Assembly (NCBI GenBank): GCA_963848825.1
Contig: CAWKFA010000002.1
Location: 124,001 to 188,000, forward strand
Length of the DNA: 64,000 nt
Direction of reading: 5' to 3'
DNA from: CAVVSQ01 sp963848825
GTDB lineage: Bacteria > Planctomycetota > Planctomycetia > Gemmatales > Gemmataceae
The translations under genes were made by a program, and so were the position numbers. The notes under the pieces were generated by a model. The model did no database searches. It was not told the DNA's origin and saw only the letters and a list, made by a program, of their open reading frames with translations. Shown here piece by piece: positions 1 to 9,280 of the stretch (the first letter of the stretch is position 1; the number at the start of each line of letters is the position of its first letter).

Positions 1-1
1 A

Positions 2-230
2 ATAGTTGGTGAGCGTCGGGCTTTGACGCGCGGCGGTAGCTGTTGCGATGGCCGCATCATGGATTGCCAGGTCGATTACTTGCAGCTTTGCCATCGCCGG
101 GCTGCCCTGGACGCCTTCAGCAATGATGAATACTGGCCCGAAGACATGGCTACCGGCGGCCACGCCGATGGTCTTTTCATGGAGAAGCTAGGTAGCCACT
201 GGCCCATACTTCCCGATCGACGTCAAGGTG
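2..230 (-). pseudogene. Possible coding remnant at the left edge
   Basis: On the minus strand one frame reads smoothly towards the left edge (HEKTIGVAAGSHVFGPVF, then IIAEGVQGSPAMAKLQVIDL) with GC-rich third positions, but a TAG lies just upstream near 190 and no good ATG or ribosome site is visible. I do not recognise the family. It may be a decayed gene, a frameshifted one, or chance. Confidence 0.2.
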
Positions 231-512
231 GGTCAGAATCGGCGCACGCCGTGGAGTGTCAACTTGCCGCTTACCCCCAGTGAAAGCCTGGCACCGCCAC
301 CCGTTCATGAAACCGTCATGGATGCGTGGACGAACATTCGCTCTCATCTCGAAGAACAGGCAACCGACGGCAGCATGCGCGTGGCGCTCGCGGACTTTCA
401 GGGCCAGTTGCGCAAGCTTTGCGAACAGGATCATGCGCAACGCACACGTCTGGCTTCGCGCCGCTATCGGCTTGTGGACAAATTAAACGCCTTTTTTCGC
501 GGGACGCGTTAG
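228..512 (+). CDS. Hypothetical small protein (94 aa)
   Basis: Unrecognised. The C-terminal two thirds is a charged, helix-prone stretch (WTNIRSHLEEQ ... FQGQLRKLCEQDHAQRTRLAS), which is protein-like, while the first 30 residues are proline-rich and less convincing. The start is GTG with a weak AAGG upstream. The TAG stop lies at the left edge of a hairpin repeat (513-574). It could be the tail of a longer, frameshifted gene. Confidence 0.35.
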   Translation: MGQNRRTPWSVNLPLTPSESLAPPPVHETVMDAWTNIRSHLEEQATDGSMRVALADFQGQLRKLCEQDHAQRTRLASRRYRLVDKLNAFFRGTR

Positions 513-574
513 CAGCCCGTTGAAAAAGGGGTCAGACCCCCTTGAAGGGGTCTGACCCCTTTTTCAACGGGCTG
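513..574. repeat. Hairpin repeat, copy 1 (short form)
   Basis: Perfect inverted repeat: 28-base arms (cagcccgttgaaaaagggg... ) at 513-540 and 547-574 around a 6-base loop. It contains the ggggtcagacccc core shared by the family in this window, without the central segment of the longer copies. It lies between convergent genes and could act as a bidirectional terminator, since each arm carries a T-run on one strand. Confidence 0.85.
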
Positions 575-1421
575 TTAGGCGTTTCAAGGTCGCCAGAGTT
601 TTCTTCAGCCAGGAAACCCGGGGCGGCGGTTGCAAGCTGCCACGGGTTGCCGGCAAATCGGCCAGCACGCGGCGCATTCTGTTCATGAGATCCCGTTTAT
701 CCCCCTCGGCAAGCGTACGCGCTCGCCGCGCCAGCAGGGTCGCGCCATGCGGACTTTGCCCAAGCCCCGTTGTATCCGTTTCCAGAATCTCCGGAATGAA
801 CCCGGCCTCCAGCAGCATCGTTGCCAGGGCGTCCAGCGTGGGCCAAAACGACCAGGGCGATAGTCCCGACAGGGGATCTTCATAGCCGAATTCCAGCCAC
901 TTTTTGCCGGCATGGCCGCGCACATTCATCGCCACTTCGTTCCGCGGGCAATAATGCGTGTTGATATAGACCAGGTCGGTGACGGCCGCCAGCTTGACCA
1001 GCAGGCCCATCGGATCCGGCAAGTGATAAAGGACGCCGACGCAATAAACGGCATCAAAAGCACCGAGCGAGGCAATATCGAAGGACTCAAGATTGCCTTC
1101 TATGAAGACAACGTTCTTTACGTTAAACGCCTCGGCGACGAGTTTAGCTTTTTGCAAATTGTAGGCCCGGCCTTCAATGGCCACGACCTCGCGCACGGAC
1201 GGGTGCCGGGCGAGTTGCAAAGTGCCGCCGCCCTGGCAGGCTCCAAGCTCCAGGATGCGTCCTGGATTTGGTACCAGCCGAAAAAAGCTAGGCGGCCGGA
1301 CATCCTGTTCATGATTGAGCCCGGACCCGTAAAGGCGCCCGTTGATGGAGAAGCTGGCCATCCAGGGGGACCGCTCCTTGAGCCGTTCAAATTCCTTGTC
1401 GAGTCGTAAGCAGATTGTCAT
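564..1421 (-). CDS. Class I SAM-dependent methyltransferase
   Basis: A 285-aa Rossmann-fold methyltransferase. Motif I (ILELGACQGGGT) lies near residue 55, an acidic end of beta-2 follows (VVAIEGR), then VFIEGNL and the motif IV region AVYCVGVLYHLPDP. The acceptor is unknown. Position at the end of a minus-strand run of sugar-nucleotide, glycosyltransferase and sulfotransferase genes suggests modification of a surface glycan (inference). The last residues (TAR) and the stop codon are encoded by the hairpin repeat at 513-574, so the original C-terminus may have been different. Confidence 0.8.
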   Translation of the reverse strand: MTICLRLDKEFERLKERSPWMASFSINGRLYGSGLNHEQDVRPPSFFRLVPNPGRILELGACQGGGTLQLARHPSVREVVAIEGRAYNLQKAKLVAEAFNVKNVVFIEGNLESFDIASLGAFDAVYCVGVLYHLPDPMGLLVKLAAVTDLVYINTHYCPRNEVAMNVRGHAGKKWLEFGYEDPLSGLSPWSFWPTLDALATMLLEAGFIPEILETDTTGLGQSPHGATLLARRARTLAEGDKRDLMNRMRRVLADLPATRGSLQPPPRVSWLKKTLATLKRLTAR

Positions 1422-1495
1422 CTTGATTCATCCGCTTTTGTAGGAAGGAAGTTCGCGGCGCACATGAATGGCGCCGAAACGACCCTCCGGAAAAA

Positions 1496-2741
1496 TCAGA
1501 ACAGGCGGCCGATTTCCTTGCCTAACTTACGCGCGGCCCGCCATGGTAACTGATAAAGAGGCCGGTTGGCCAGTCGGCCCCAAAGCGACTTTGGTAGGCC
1601 GTTGTAATAATCGATGAGGTGGGTAACCTGGGCCATCTCCTTACCGTCGAGCAACACACGATAACGCCGCGACTGGCGTGGATCGAAATAACCCGCGCTC
1701 GTTGGCAAGGCATACCAGTGACGACGGTACCGAAAAAGGTTGAAGCCGCGATAGTTGGTCTCGACCATGAACACGGCATCGGCCTCGGCGGGTTGTTGGC
1801 CGGCGCGCCAGGTCGGTTCTTCGCGTTCCGCCAGCAAATGAAGAAGCTGCTCGACTCCAGGCGGAGCACCCAGCCGCGCCTGGCGTATCCAGGGGTTTTC
1901 CTGACAGGGCTCGACGCGGCCGATAAGGCGTGATTCCAGGGAGCGTGCGGACATGCCGCGACCGTCGCTGGGGCCCTGATAATCGTTGTTGCTGCTGCCG
2001 ATGTTTGGGTGCCAGACGTGGTAAAGATATTCGTCGCGCAGCCAACGTTCCGGCAAACCCTGGTTGATCAGACCGAAAGGTCATGTCGTAAGGGCCGCAA
2101 ATGTAGCCGAGGTAATCAAGATGTTCGTCCGCGCCACCGATGGCGATCATGTCCGCCCGCGGGGCCGCCATACAGGCGCCGTAGTTGGCTTCATGGATAA
2201 TGTCCGGGCTATCATCCAGTCCCCGTGAGACGTTGCCAGTCCAGTTGATGCAACCGGGGCCGAGGATTTCGTCGATCGTGGGATAGGCGAACGGGTGAAA
2301 GCGCTGGTCTTCGTTGCGTATTTCATCGAGATGCAAGACAGCGTGAGGCGTACGCGCGAAGTTCTCCAGTATTTTTTCGACAAAGGTTGGCGTGAAAATG
2401 GCGTCGGAGTCGCAAATGACGCAATTCTCTCCCTGAGACAAAAGCAGTCCCAGATTGTAGAGGCGATGCTTGTTGAAGATGGTGTCCTTATCGTAGCCGG
2501 CCACCAGCCACTGGTCGATGACCGGCGCCTCCTGTTTCTGCCGAAACATCATGTTTTGGAGCATGAGCGGCTTGCGATCGTAAAATTCCAGCCAGATGAT
2601 CTCATACTGGTCGCGCGGCGCCGTTTGTTGATTCAGGTAATGCAGGCTATGAAAACTCTCGCGCACGCCCCAATCCAGGAGGATAATGCTGAGCTTGCAA
2701 TTGGGCTTGGGCCGATGAAAGACGAGTTCAGGGCGAGGCAT
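1496..2741 (-). CDS. GT-A type glycosyltransferase, frameshifted
   Basis: The N-terminal part (from ATG at 2741) has a GT-A fold start (KLSIILLDWG) and a DxD-type metal motif in VICDSDAIF near residue 115. After GPYDMTFR near 2080 the frame shifts by one base; the other frame continues with LINQGLPERWLRDEYLYHVW and runs to 1496. Joined length is about 414 aa. The start overlaps the upstream nucleotidyltransferase by 14 bases, as in a co-transcribed unit. It probably transfers a sugar to a surface polysaccharide; donor and acceptor are unknown. The shift may be a sequencing error. Confidence 0.75.
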
Positions 2742-3510
2742 CGCTTACCCCCTCAATGTCGGTGAAAAAAGATGCCGCGCGGGCATAGGCCGGCGGCGTG
2801 CCAATATCGAGAAAACGATCCGTGCCCTTGAAAGCGAAGACGCGACGCGACCTTATCCAGTTGGGCAGCCATTCCTTTTCCAACGAGCTTTCTTGACCCG
2901 GCGGAATCTCCCTGATCACGGACGTGGGGAGTGCATAAACTCCCGCGTTGACCCAGCCTGGCCCACCGCTTGCCTGCTTCTCACCAAAATGATGCACCCT
3001 GCCATCGTCGCCCATCTCAATTTGCCCAAAACGGCTGACATCCTCAACATGGGTGACGGCAAACATGATTTCCGCGCGCGTGCGGCGACGCACTGCCACG
3101 AGCGCCGCCAGATCGAGTTCACAATAAGAGTCCCCGTTGAGCAGGAGAACATTGTCGGCCGCGAGCATCGGCAAAGCATGCCGGAGCGCTCCCGCCGTGC
3201 CGAGCGGCGCTTTTTCCACGGAATAGCCAAGCGGCACGCCCTTATACTCATCACCCAGGGTAGCGCGAACCCAGTTGGCGCCATGGCCAGTTAGCAACAC
3301 GACCTTTTGGACGCCGACTGCCGTGAGCTGGTCAAGCAAAAACGTAATAAAGGGCCGCTGGCCAATTTGCGCAAGGACCTTGGGCCTATCCCCCACGGCC
3401 GGACGAAGGCGCGTTCCCAGGCCACCCGCCAGTATCGCGGCGGTATAGTCATGCCAGAGGGCGCGACGTGCTGACTCGAACTCCGGTCTGGGGGACAAAA
3501 CGGCCGACAT
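2728..3510 (-). CDS. Sugar-phosphate nucleotidyltransferase
   Basis: A 260-aa NTP_transferase enzyme. Signature AILAGGLGTRLRP near residue 27, then DRPKVLAQIGQRPF and the metal-binding LLLNGDSY near residue 125. It would join a nucleotide to a sugar 1-phosphate. The sequence resembles the mannose-1-P/heptose-1-P guanylyltransferase branch (HddC-like), but substrate cannot be settled by reading. ATG at 3510 has GGAGAA about 10 bases upstream. It sits between the epimerase and the glycosyltransferase on the same strand and overlaps the latter. Confidence 0.8.
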   Translation of the reverse strand: MSAVLSPRPEFESARRALWHDYTAAILAGGLGTRLRPAVGDRPKVLAQIGQRPFITFLLDQLTAVGVQKVVLLTGHGANWVRATLGDEYKGVPLGYSVEKAPLGTAGALRHALPMLAADNVLLLNGDSYCELDLAALVAVRRRTRAEIMFAVTHVEDVSRFGQIEMGDDGRVHHFGEKQASGGPGWVNAGVYALPTSVIREIPPGQESSLEKEWLPNWIRSRRVFAFKGTDRFLDIGTPPAYARAASFFTDIEGVSDASP

Positions 3511-3553
3511 AAGTCCAAGTTCTCCGCTAGCAGGTGACGAAATGTTTTAGTTG

Positions 3554-4500
3554 TTAGGCGTTACGAAACAACCCCCGGCCTTCCATGGCGTAGCCCTTCA
3601 AAAGCTCGCGGATGCCGGCATCCAGGCCCCGCCGCGCTGTAAAGCCGGCCTGCCGTAGACGCTGATTCGAGACGATATAATTCCGCTTGTCGGGGTCTTC
3701 ACCGATAGGCGCGAAATGCACGTAAAACTTCGGCACGAACCTTTGTATTTTGCGCGCAGCTCTTCCTTCGAGATATTGGCTTCGTCGAGGCCCACGTTGA
3801 AGGCGCGGCCCGTCATGCCCTCGCTGTGGCCAATGGCGTGGATCATGCAGTCCGCGACGTCGCGCACGTGCACGAAGTTGCGCTTGAAGTCTTTCTCGAA
3901 TATCACGAGATAACCATCCTTGACCGCCACATGGACAAAATGGTTTACCAGTAAATCGAGACGCATGCGCGGCGACATGCCAAAAACCGTGGCCAGGCGC
4001 AGCGCGATGGTATTGGGAGCATCCAGGAGTGCGCGTTCGGCGTCCACCTTGGTGCGACCATACAATGAGATTGGCTCCAGCGGGCTCTCTTCGGTGCACT
4101 CGCTGACCCCGGAAGTGATGCCATAGCCGCTGTTGGTGTTTGGATAAATCACCAATTGCCGAGAACTACGCAAGCGTAGGAGGCGGCGCACGGCTTCGAA
4201 GTTAACGCTCGTGGCCAGGTCCCTATCGCGGTCACAGGCGGAGGCGCCGACGATGGCAGCCAGATGAATAATGACGTCGGCGGCACCCAGGACGTTTTTT
4301 AGCGTGCTCTCGTCGCGAACATCCCCTTTGTAAAACTCAAAATTGGGGTTCGCGCAAAGGTGAAACAGCCCTTGTTGTCCCTGGCCGTACAGCAGATTGT
4401 CCAGCGCCGTGACCTGAAAACCGGCCTGCAAGAGATGCTCGCACAAAATGCTCCCCAGGTAGCCAAGCCCGCCAGTAACAAGAACGCGCTCGGCCATCAT
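3554..4500 (-). CDS. NAD-dependent epimerase/dehydratase, frameshifted
   Basis: Extended SDR. The N-terminal NAD motif is LVTGGLGYLGS (GxxGxxG), followed by VIIHLAAIVG and a catalytic YGRTK (YxxxK) near residue 145. ATG at 4500 (or 4497) follows AAGGA. Near 3755 the frame is lost in a short A-run (gcaaaatac). One added A restores AKIQRFVPKFYVHFAPIGED and a normal C-terminus ending GLFRNA at 3554, giving about 315 aa. It probably makes a nucleotide sugar for the adjacent glycosyltransferase. It could be an epimerase, a dehydratase or a reductase. Confidence 0.8.
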
Positions 4501-4593
4501 GAAATCCTTATTTAGGATGTAGGGTGGGTCGAAGCGTACTCGCGCTGACCCACCAATTGTTTGCAAAGGCTGGGCCCGCGCCAGCCGGCCCTA

Positions 4594-4669
4594 AGAGCGT
4601 TCGGAAAAAAAGGGGTCAGACCCCCTCAATACCTTCAAGGGGTCTGACCCCTTTTTTTCCGAACGCTCT
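4594..4669. repeat. Hairpin repeat, copy 2 (agagcgttcgg arms)
   Basis: Inverted repeat with outer arms agagcgttcgg / ccgaacgctct, 7-base A/T runs and the ggggtcagacccc core; the centre is shortened to about 12 bases. It lies between the sulfotransferase stop and the epimerase start. The TAG stop of the sulfotransferase gene (4668-4670) overlaps the right end. Confidence 0.85.
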
Positions 4670-5789
4670 AGGCATTCACCGTCTGTCGGGATTTGCGCCG
4701 TTTGATCTCACGATCCACTTTTTCCTTGGCTTCCCTGAGAGAACGTCCAAGGATGCACAATCCCTGATCCGCGAGTTCCTTCAGCCGCGCATAGCTGGCG
4801 GTCTCAAGATCAAGGTGCCCAACCGCCCGATCGATTCCATAAATGAGGTCTTGCCAAAGGACCATGTTGAAGCCGTGATAGGCGCTCTCCACGAGGCGCG
4901 GCGGGGCCGTTTCCTCGGTGTCGCCAGCGGCCTCGGCTTGCTGTTCGGTCGCAGTTTCTTCGGGCCAATCGGGCAAGGAGTCATAGCCGTACCGCTCCGC
5001 CAGGCGGCAAAGCTCATTCCAGTAAGCGGTCCGGCGGATTTCGTGGGCGCCAATGCGCTTGCCCGCCGCCGGCTTCATCTCCTTTTTCCAGGCGCTGAAG
5101 CTGTTGACGTCCTGGCCCTGTGCCACGCCCGTGCAAGCGCCGACAGGCTCTCCAAGCTGCCGCAGCAGCATCTGGGGGCCATCTTCGATCCGGTGGAAAA
5201 TGTAGTGGGCGGAACCATGGCGGATGCCCAGCCATTCAATCATCAAGTTCCAGTGGATGTAGTAGTAGGCGGCACGGTCGACTGGGTTCTTGATATGGTT
5301 GAGTTCCGGCAGCATCGCGTAGATGAACCGTTCATGCTCATGAATGGGTTCACCGCGAAAGAACTGAATATTGTTGAGGAATGACGGGATGACCTGCCAG
5401 GGACTGCGGACCGCGTGAATGACCGTCGTGCCCGCGAGAAAGGGGGCGGCCAGGTGCGGCGCCGCCAGATAGCTGCTTTCCGCGACCACCCGGTTGCCCC
5501 ATTCCGGCAAGCCGCAGTGTTTCGAACAATTGCTATTGGCCGCGTCGGCCCCTTCAAACAGCAGACCGGCAGCCGCCTCGGCGCTATCGCCGCGAAAAAA
5601 CCGCTCGTGGCTGCAGTAGATGCCAACATCGGAAAGCACGCCCGCCAGACTTACCGTGCCACTGCGCCCCGTGCCGGTGACGATATAGCGCAACTGGATC
5701 GGCTGCTGCGTAGCCCGTTCCAGGGCCAGGGGACTACCTGTAGGCACGTTGGGGAGAAGCTTCCAGAGGACGGAGAAGGGCATATCCAT
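4668..5789 (-). CDS. Sulfotransferase-like P-loop protein
   Basis: About 373 aa. Near the N-terminus, IVTGTGRSGTVSL matches the 5'-phosphosulfate loop of PAPS-dependent sulfotransferases (TGTGRSGT). A later VIHAVRSPWQVIPSFLNN resembles the 3'-phosphate-binding region (RxP...S). The open frame extends to 5888, but ATG at 5789 has AAGGAAG seven bases upstream and avoids an unlikely N-terminal extension. It probably sulfates a glycan made by the downstream genes on the same strand (inference). The stop lies in the hairpin repeat. Confidence 0.7.
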   Translation of the reverse strand: MDMPFSVLWKLLPNVPTGSPLALERATQQPIQLRYIVTGTGRSGTVSLAGVLSDVGIYCSHERFFRGDSAEAAAGLLFEGADAANSNCSKHCGLPEWGNRVVAESSYLAAPHLAAPFLAGTTVIHAVRSPWQVIPSFLNNIQFFRGEPIHEHERFIYAMLPELNHIKNPVDRAAYYYIHWNLMIEWLGIRHGSAHYIFHRIEDGPQMLLRQLGEPVGACTGVAQGQDVNSFSAWKKEMKPAAGKRIGAHEIRRTAYWNELCRLAERYGYDSLPDWPEETATEQQAEAAGDTEETAPPRLVESAYHGFNMVLWQDLIYGIDRAVGHLDLETASYARLKELADQGLCILGRSLREAKEKVDREIKRRKSRQTVNA

Positions 5790-6087
5790 GGGATCTTCCT
5801 TGATACCCGGCACTAATATTAACGTGTTTCGCTGCCTGACCACCGCCAGTTCGCCGCCGACGCCTGGGCAAACAGGGCACATTTTCATCGAGAAGGGGAG
5901 GTGGTGTCCAGATCAGTTTAGGTCAGTCCCAAATCCTTTCACGATTTTCCGAAAAAATAACCGCCATGCAAGGAAAAGCGGCTGTTGGGCGTGTCATTTT
6001 GAGGATGATGAGTTTCTTGCCGTGCCGACGAGCATCGTTCAGGATAAGCTGATGGGCAAGTGACATCGAACCACTTTGAGGACCGGC

Positions 6088-6624
6088 ATGAAGACCTGCT
6101 TAACAAGTTCAATCATTACAGCCATTTTGGTCGGCTTCGGGTTTGGGCCAATGGTTGCCCAACAGCCCGCAGACGATCCGCTTGGAAAATTCTCATGGCT
6201 GGTCGGCGGCAAGTGGGTGGCTGAAATCAAAACGCCGAAAGGTGAACCGCTGACCGTGGAGATGACCTGCCAGTGGACCGGTCACAAAAAAGCACTGAAA
6301 TATGCCGTTGTTTTCAAGACCAAGGAGGAAGTTGTCCCGCAATACGAAGGAATGTACTGGTGGAATCCGGCGAAGAAAGAGATAAGCCTTCTCCAGATAG
6401 ACCGAGGGGGCAATGTGACCGAATCGCTCGTGACCATCGAGGGGGACAAATGGACCCAGAAAAATACCCTCACCCGCCTGGATGGAACGAAGCAAGAACA
6501 GCGAGCCGAATTCGTTCGTGAAAATGCGGACACTTTTTCCTTCAAAGCGTTCATTCCCAAGGGCGATCAATGGGTTGAGGCGGTTGCCTTCAAATATAAG
6601 AGAGTGCCTTTGGGACAACCGTGA
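6088..6624 (+). CDS. Secreted lipocalin-like hypothetical protein
   Basis: About 178 aa. The N-terminus is a signal peptide (MKTCLTSSIITAILVGFGFG, cleaved around MVAQQ). The rest alternates beta strands (WVAEIKTPKG, LTVEMTCQWTG, YEGMYWWNPAKKEISLLQID), as in small beta-barrel proteins of the DUF1579 type; no catalytic motif is visible. ATG at 6088 follows GAGG at suitable spacing and is preferred to the in-frame ATG at 6076. Function unknown. Confidence 0.65.
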   Translation: MKTCLTSSIITAILVGFGFGPMVAQQPADDPLGKFSWLVGGKWVAEIKTPKGEPLTVEMTCQWTGHKKALKYAVVFKTKEEVVPQYEGMYWWNPAKKEISLLQIDRGGNVTESLVTIEGDKWTQKNTLTRLDGTKQEQRAEFVRENADTFSFKAFIPKGDQWVEAVAFKYKRVPLGQP

Positions 6625-6706
6625 GCACTGGACCGACTTCAGTGAATCTCGATCTCGCAGCGCTGCCAATCCTGTTCCCGTTCGCCCATGATTTGCGTGT
6701 TCAGCT

Positions 6707-7261
6707 TCAAGGACTGCCCTTGGCAAGCTCATCGATCCACCACTGGTACTCGGGCATGGTTGGATTCGGTTTGAATTGGGCAAGAACCTGTATGTCCTCC
6801 AAGACCTTATTTACCACTGCCGGATCCGGCCCGGTTGCATCGGCCCATGCTTTGACCAGTTCGGGGCAACTCACAACCGTCAAACCTACTTGTTGGGCGA
6901 CCCGAATTGCTTTGCGATCATCCGTGGCTATGGCCCACTTTCGCTGCTCCGCAAGTGCCAAACACATCGACTCGCCGTCCGAGCGGAACGTAGCCGCGTA
7001 AAGAGTGAACAGGTCCAATTCCTGTCGGTTCTCGGGGACACAGAGCGTAAGCAAGCCCGAGGAAATCATTCTCGACAGGTCGGCGGGAATAGTCACAGTC
7101 TTGCCCGGCTGCGCCGGGTCGTATTGACGGCAATACTGGACCTCGCCTTGAACGGCGGAGGGCAAATGCCAGGTGAAGGGGCTGGCACGCAGAATGGCCT
7201 CGGCGTCTCCCGAGGCCATCAGGTCGATCAAGCAACAAGCGTCGATAGTCGCATTCGGCAT
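6707..7261 (-). CDS. PIN-domain protein, third gene of an XRE/ImmA/PIN operon
   Basis: A 184-aa protein with PIN-like order of acidic residues: TIDACCLIDL at the N-terminus (first Asp), GESMCLALAEQ in the middle (Glu) and AIATDDRKA near residue 130 (Asp pair). PIN domains are metal-dependent RNases, often the toxin of a toxin-antitoxin pair. It starts 17 bases after the ImmA/IrrE gene with no obvious ribosome site, suggesting translational coupling. The tail after residue 145 is not typical of VapC. RNase activity is inferred. Confidence 0.65.
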   Translation of the reverse strand: MPNATIDACCLIDLMASGDAEAILRASPFTWHLPSAVQGEVQYCRQYDPAQPGKTVTIPADLSRMISSGLLTLCVPENRQELDLFTLYAATFRSDGESMCLALAEQRKWAIATDDRKAIRVAQQVGLTVVSCPELVKAWADATGPDPAVVNKVLEDIQVLAQFKPNPTMPEYQWWIDELAKGSP

Positions 7262-7278
7262 AACGTATCGTTGTCAAT

Positions 7279-8229
7279 TTAAGGAGTAACGCTCAAAAGC
7301 GATTTGGCGAAGTCAAGCCGCCACGCACTCTGCTCACCCGTGGCATCAATTTCTCGGCTCGATAAGGTGATGGCCGCGATCTCGCGGGCCTTAACGATGT
7401 CGCACCGCAGGTAATCGGCGAGATCGCTATCGCCGATCTCGCCACGCTCGTAGGCGGCAACGGCGAGGTACTTGTACCGCTCTGGGAAAGGAAAGTCGTT
7501 GATCGGCAGGGGCTGTAAGCCCAGGAGTTCCGCTGCCTCCCGAGGCGCGAACTTCGACTCCTTCAAAAACTGCCAATTCCCTTTTTGGATGAGACCCAAC
7601 TGTTCCAGGCGAAGAGCCATCGCTTCGACGGATACGAAGTAGAAGTGGCTGAGACGGCGCAGATCAGCCACCTGGAAATCGCCGGTGGTCGTCACGATGT
7701 CGTGGAAGCGCTGGCGTACCGAACTGGCGGGCATCAGAAAGCTAAGGGCAAACGACTCGGCGAAGCGCTCGTTGGCGGGCTTACGTCCGATCATGGTGAT
7801 GTAGTCGATGCCCGGTTTGTAACGGTCCACGATAAGATGACCGTATTCGTGCAGTATCGATACGCGCCGACGCTCGGGCGGATGCTTGCGGTTAACGAGG
7901 ATGCAGCAACCGAGGTCCGCCGTGTAAGCATACATCCCGGCGATGGCCGAGGGCAAATCCCAGTAAAAGATCCGCAGACCGACATCCCATTCCAACGTGC
8001 TGCGCAAGTAGATCACCGGCTGGTCACCAAGCCCCAGCCGCTGTCGTTCTTGAAAGGCCACACTCTCGGCCAGTTCAGCGGCGTCGATCCGTGGGTTCAG
8101 TATGACTTCCGGGGGATAATTGAAACGCAACTGGGCATTCGTCAACTTCTCTAAATCCCGGTAGTCCTCCGCAAACCGTTGAAGCTCGTCGATGACGGTG
8201 TTGAGGGCCTTTTCGTCAGCCCCCTTCAT
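7279..8229 (-). CDS. ImmA/IrrE family metallo-endopeptidase
   Basis: A 316-aa protein. The zinc-protease motif HEYGH (HExxH) lies near residue 130 in RVSILHEYGHLIVDRYKP, followed by a downstream Glu in ERFAESFALSFLMPAS, the arrangement of the ImmA/IrrE (COG2856) family. These proteases cleave or inactivate a partner XRE repressor, as with phage ImmR or DdrO. The gene overlaps the upstream XRE gene by 14 bases (ATGAAGGGGGCTGA), so the two are translated together. Substrate is inferred to be the XRE protein. Confidence 0.85.
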   Translation of the reverse strand: MKGADEKALNTVIDELQRFAEDYRDLEKLTNAQLRFNYPPEVILNPRIDAAELAESVAFQERQRLGLGDQPVIYLRSTLEWDVGLRIFYWDLPSAIAGMYAYTADLGCCILVNRKHPPERRRVSILHEYGHLIVDRYKPGIDYITMIGRKPANERFAESFALSFLMPASSVRQRFHDIVTTTGDFQVADLRRLSHFYFVSVEAMALRLEQLGLIQKGNWQFLKESKFAPREAAELLGLQPLPINDFPFPERYKYLAVAAYERGEIGDSDLADYLRCDIVKAREIAAITLSSREIDATGEQSAWRLDFAKSLLSVTP

Positions 8230-8497
8230 TTTTTCGGCAACTGCGCAGGTGAGGCTGGAGGTCCACTACCGGCTCGGTCGGGCGGACCAATTCGTGAACT
8301 TTTCGCCCCAAGAAGGAGGCAAGCTTGATGATTTCATCCGACTTGGCGGCGCGGTCGCCCTTCTCCATGCCGATGTAGGTTGGGCGGCTGCATTGCAAAA
8401 AATCGGCCACTTCCTCCTGCGTTTTGCCACGGGCTTTGCGGGCCTCGGCGATCCGTTGCCCCAAAATCCTGGGATCAATCGTTTCAAGCTGAGGCAT
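8216..8497 (-). CDS. XRE-family HTH regulator
   Basis: 93 aa with a classical helix-turn-helix at residues 12-65 (RIAEARKARGKTQEEVADFL, then CSRPTYIGMEKGDRAAKSDE). GAAGGAG precedes the ATG. It is first in the operon with the ImmA/IrrE protease and the PIN protein and probably represses it, with the AT-rich upstream region as operator. This layout resembles proteolytically induced repressor systems. Confidence 0.85.
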   Translation of the reverse strand: MPQLETIDPRILGQRIAEARKARGKTQEEVADFLQCSRPTYIGMEKGDRAAKSDEIIKLASFLGRKVHELVRPTEPVVDLQPHLRSCRKNEGG

Positions 8498-8927
8498 TGG
8501 TCACTCCTTCTATTTTGATTTCGTCTATGGCGAGTAGCCTCGCGCAATTGGGCAAGCGATTGGTTCTCTGCCATTAAGAAACTCGTTCGGCGTCTGCATC
8601 GCGTATTGAACTTCGCTAATGATATTTTCGACGTTAAATTTTACAATGTCAATGTAAAGCCAAGAATTAATTATTATGTGTAAAAACGACAAATCACTGA
8701 ATTCGGCGTATAATCGAGAAACAGAAATTCATAAACATTTATAGATAAACATTTTGCGGCAATAATATGTGAAAAATCTTTCAAAAACACCCTTTCGCCA
8801 GCGAATTTCTAAACGCTCGCTCGGTTTTTGTGGTCCTTTTGTCCCGCACCAGGCTTACGCCTTCAATTCTGGCAATAGGTACGCTTTTTTTGTTACAATC
8901 TTTTTGGCTCGTATTTTGAGGGGCGAG
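8498..8927. other. AT-rich intergenic region between divergent genes
   Basis: About 430 bases, markedly richer in A+T than the flanks, between the XRE operon and the DUF433 gene. It should hold both promoters. A plausible -10 (TACAAT, 8894-8899) precedes the DUF433 gene, but I see no good -35. An open frame from 8769 leads into DUF433 but its first 53 codons do not look coding. Confidence 0.5.
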
Positions 8928-9167
8928 ATGAACTTAAATCGAATCGAAACCCACCCAAATGTGATGAAAGGCAAGCCTGTCATCCGTGGTACCCGGATTC
9001 CGGTAGACATGCTACTCAGAAAGCTCAGCGAAGGAGCCAGTCTCAATGATTTGCTGGGAAGCTATCCAAACTTGACGGCTGATGACGTTCACGCGGCGCT
9101 GGCGTATGCTGCCGCCGTGGTCGGCCACGAAGAAACTATTTGCTTTGAAACGCCCGCGCCAACCTAA
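8928..9167 (+). CDS. DUF433 antitoxin
   Basis: 79 aa, full family length. Typical signatures are HPNVMKGKPVIRGTRIPVDM (helix-turn-helix-like) and DLLGSYPNLTADDVHAALAYA. DUF433 proteins are antitoxins paired with a DUF5615 PIN-like toxin directly downstream. GGGGCGAG precedes ATG at 8928; the longer open frame from 8769 lacks support. Only a fragment of the toxin remains next to it. Confidence 0.85.
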   Translation: MNLNRIETHPNVMKGKPVIRGTRIPVDMLLRKLSEGASLNDLLGSYPNLTADDVHAALAYAAAVVGHEETICFETPAPT

Positions 9168-9168
9168 A

Positions 9169-9258
9169 GTGCAATTCCTGGCCGACGAAAGTTGCGACGC
9201 GCATTTTTCTGGCATTCAAAAAAAGCTACCCGCTTGCTTCGTGCGAGTAGCAAAATGA
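9169..9258 (+). pseudogene. Truncated DUF5615 (PIN-like) toxin
   Basis: A 29-codon frame starting with GTG next to the DUF433 stop encodes MQFLADESCDAHFSGIQKK and ends soon after. The opening FLADESCD is the strongly conserved DUF5615 N-terminus with its catalytic Asp, but the family is normally over 100 aa. The remainder is missing and tRNA-Val follows at once. The 3' part forms an imperfect hairpin (gctacccgc/gcgagtagc). Confidence 0.65.
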
Positions 9259-9280
9259 CCTGAATATTTAGCCGATTAAA

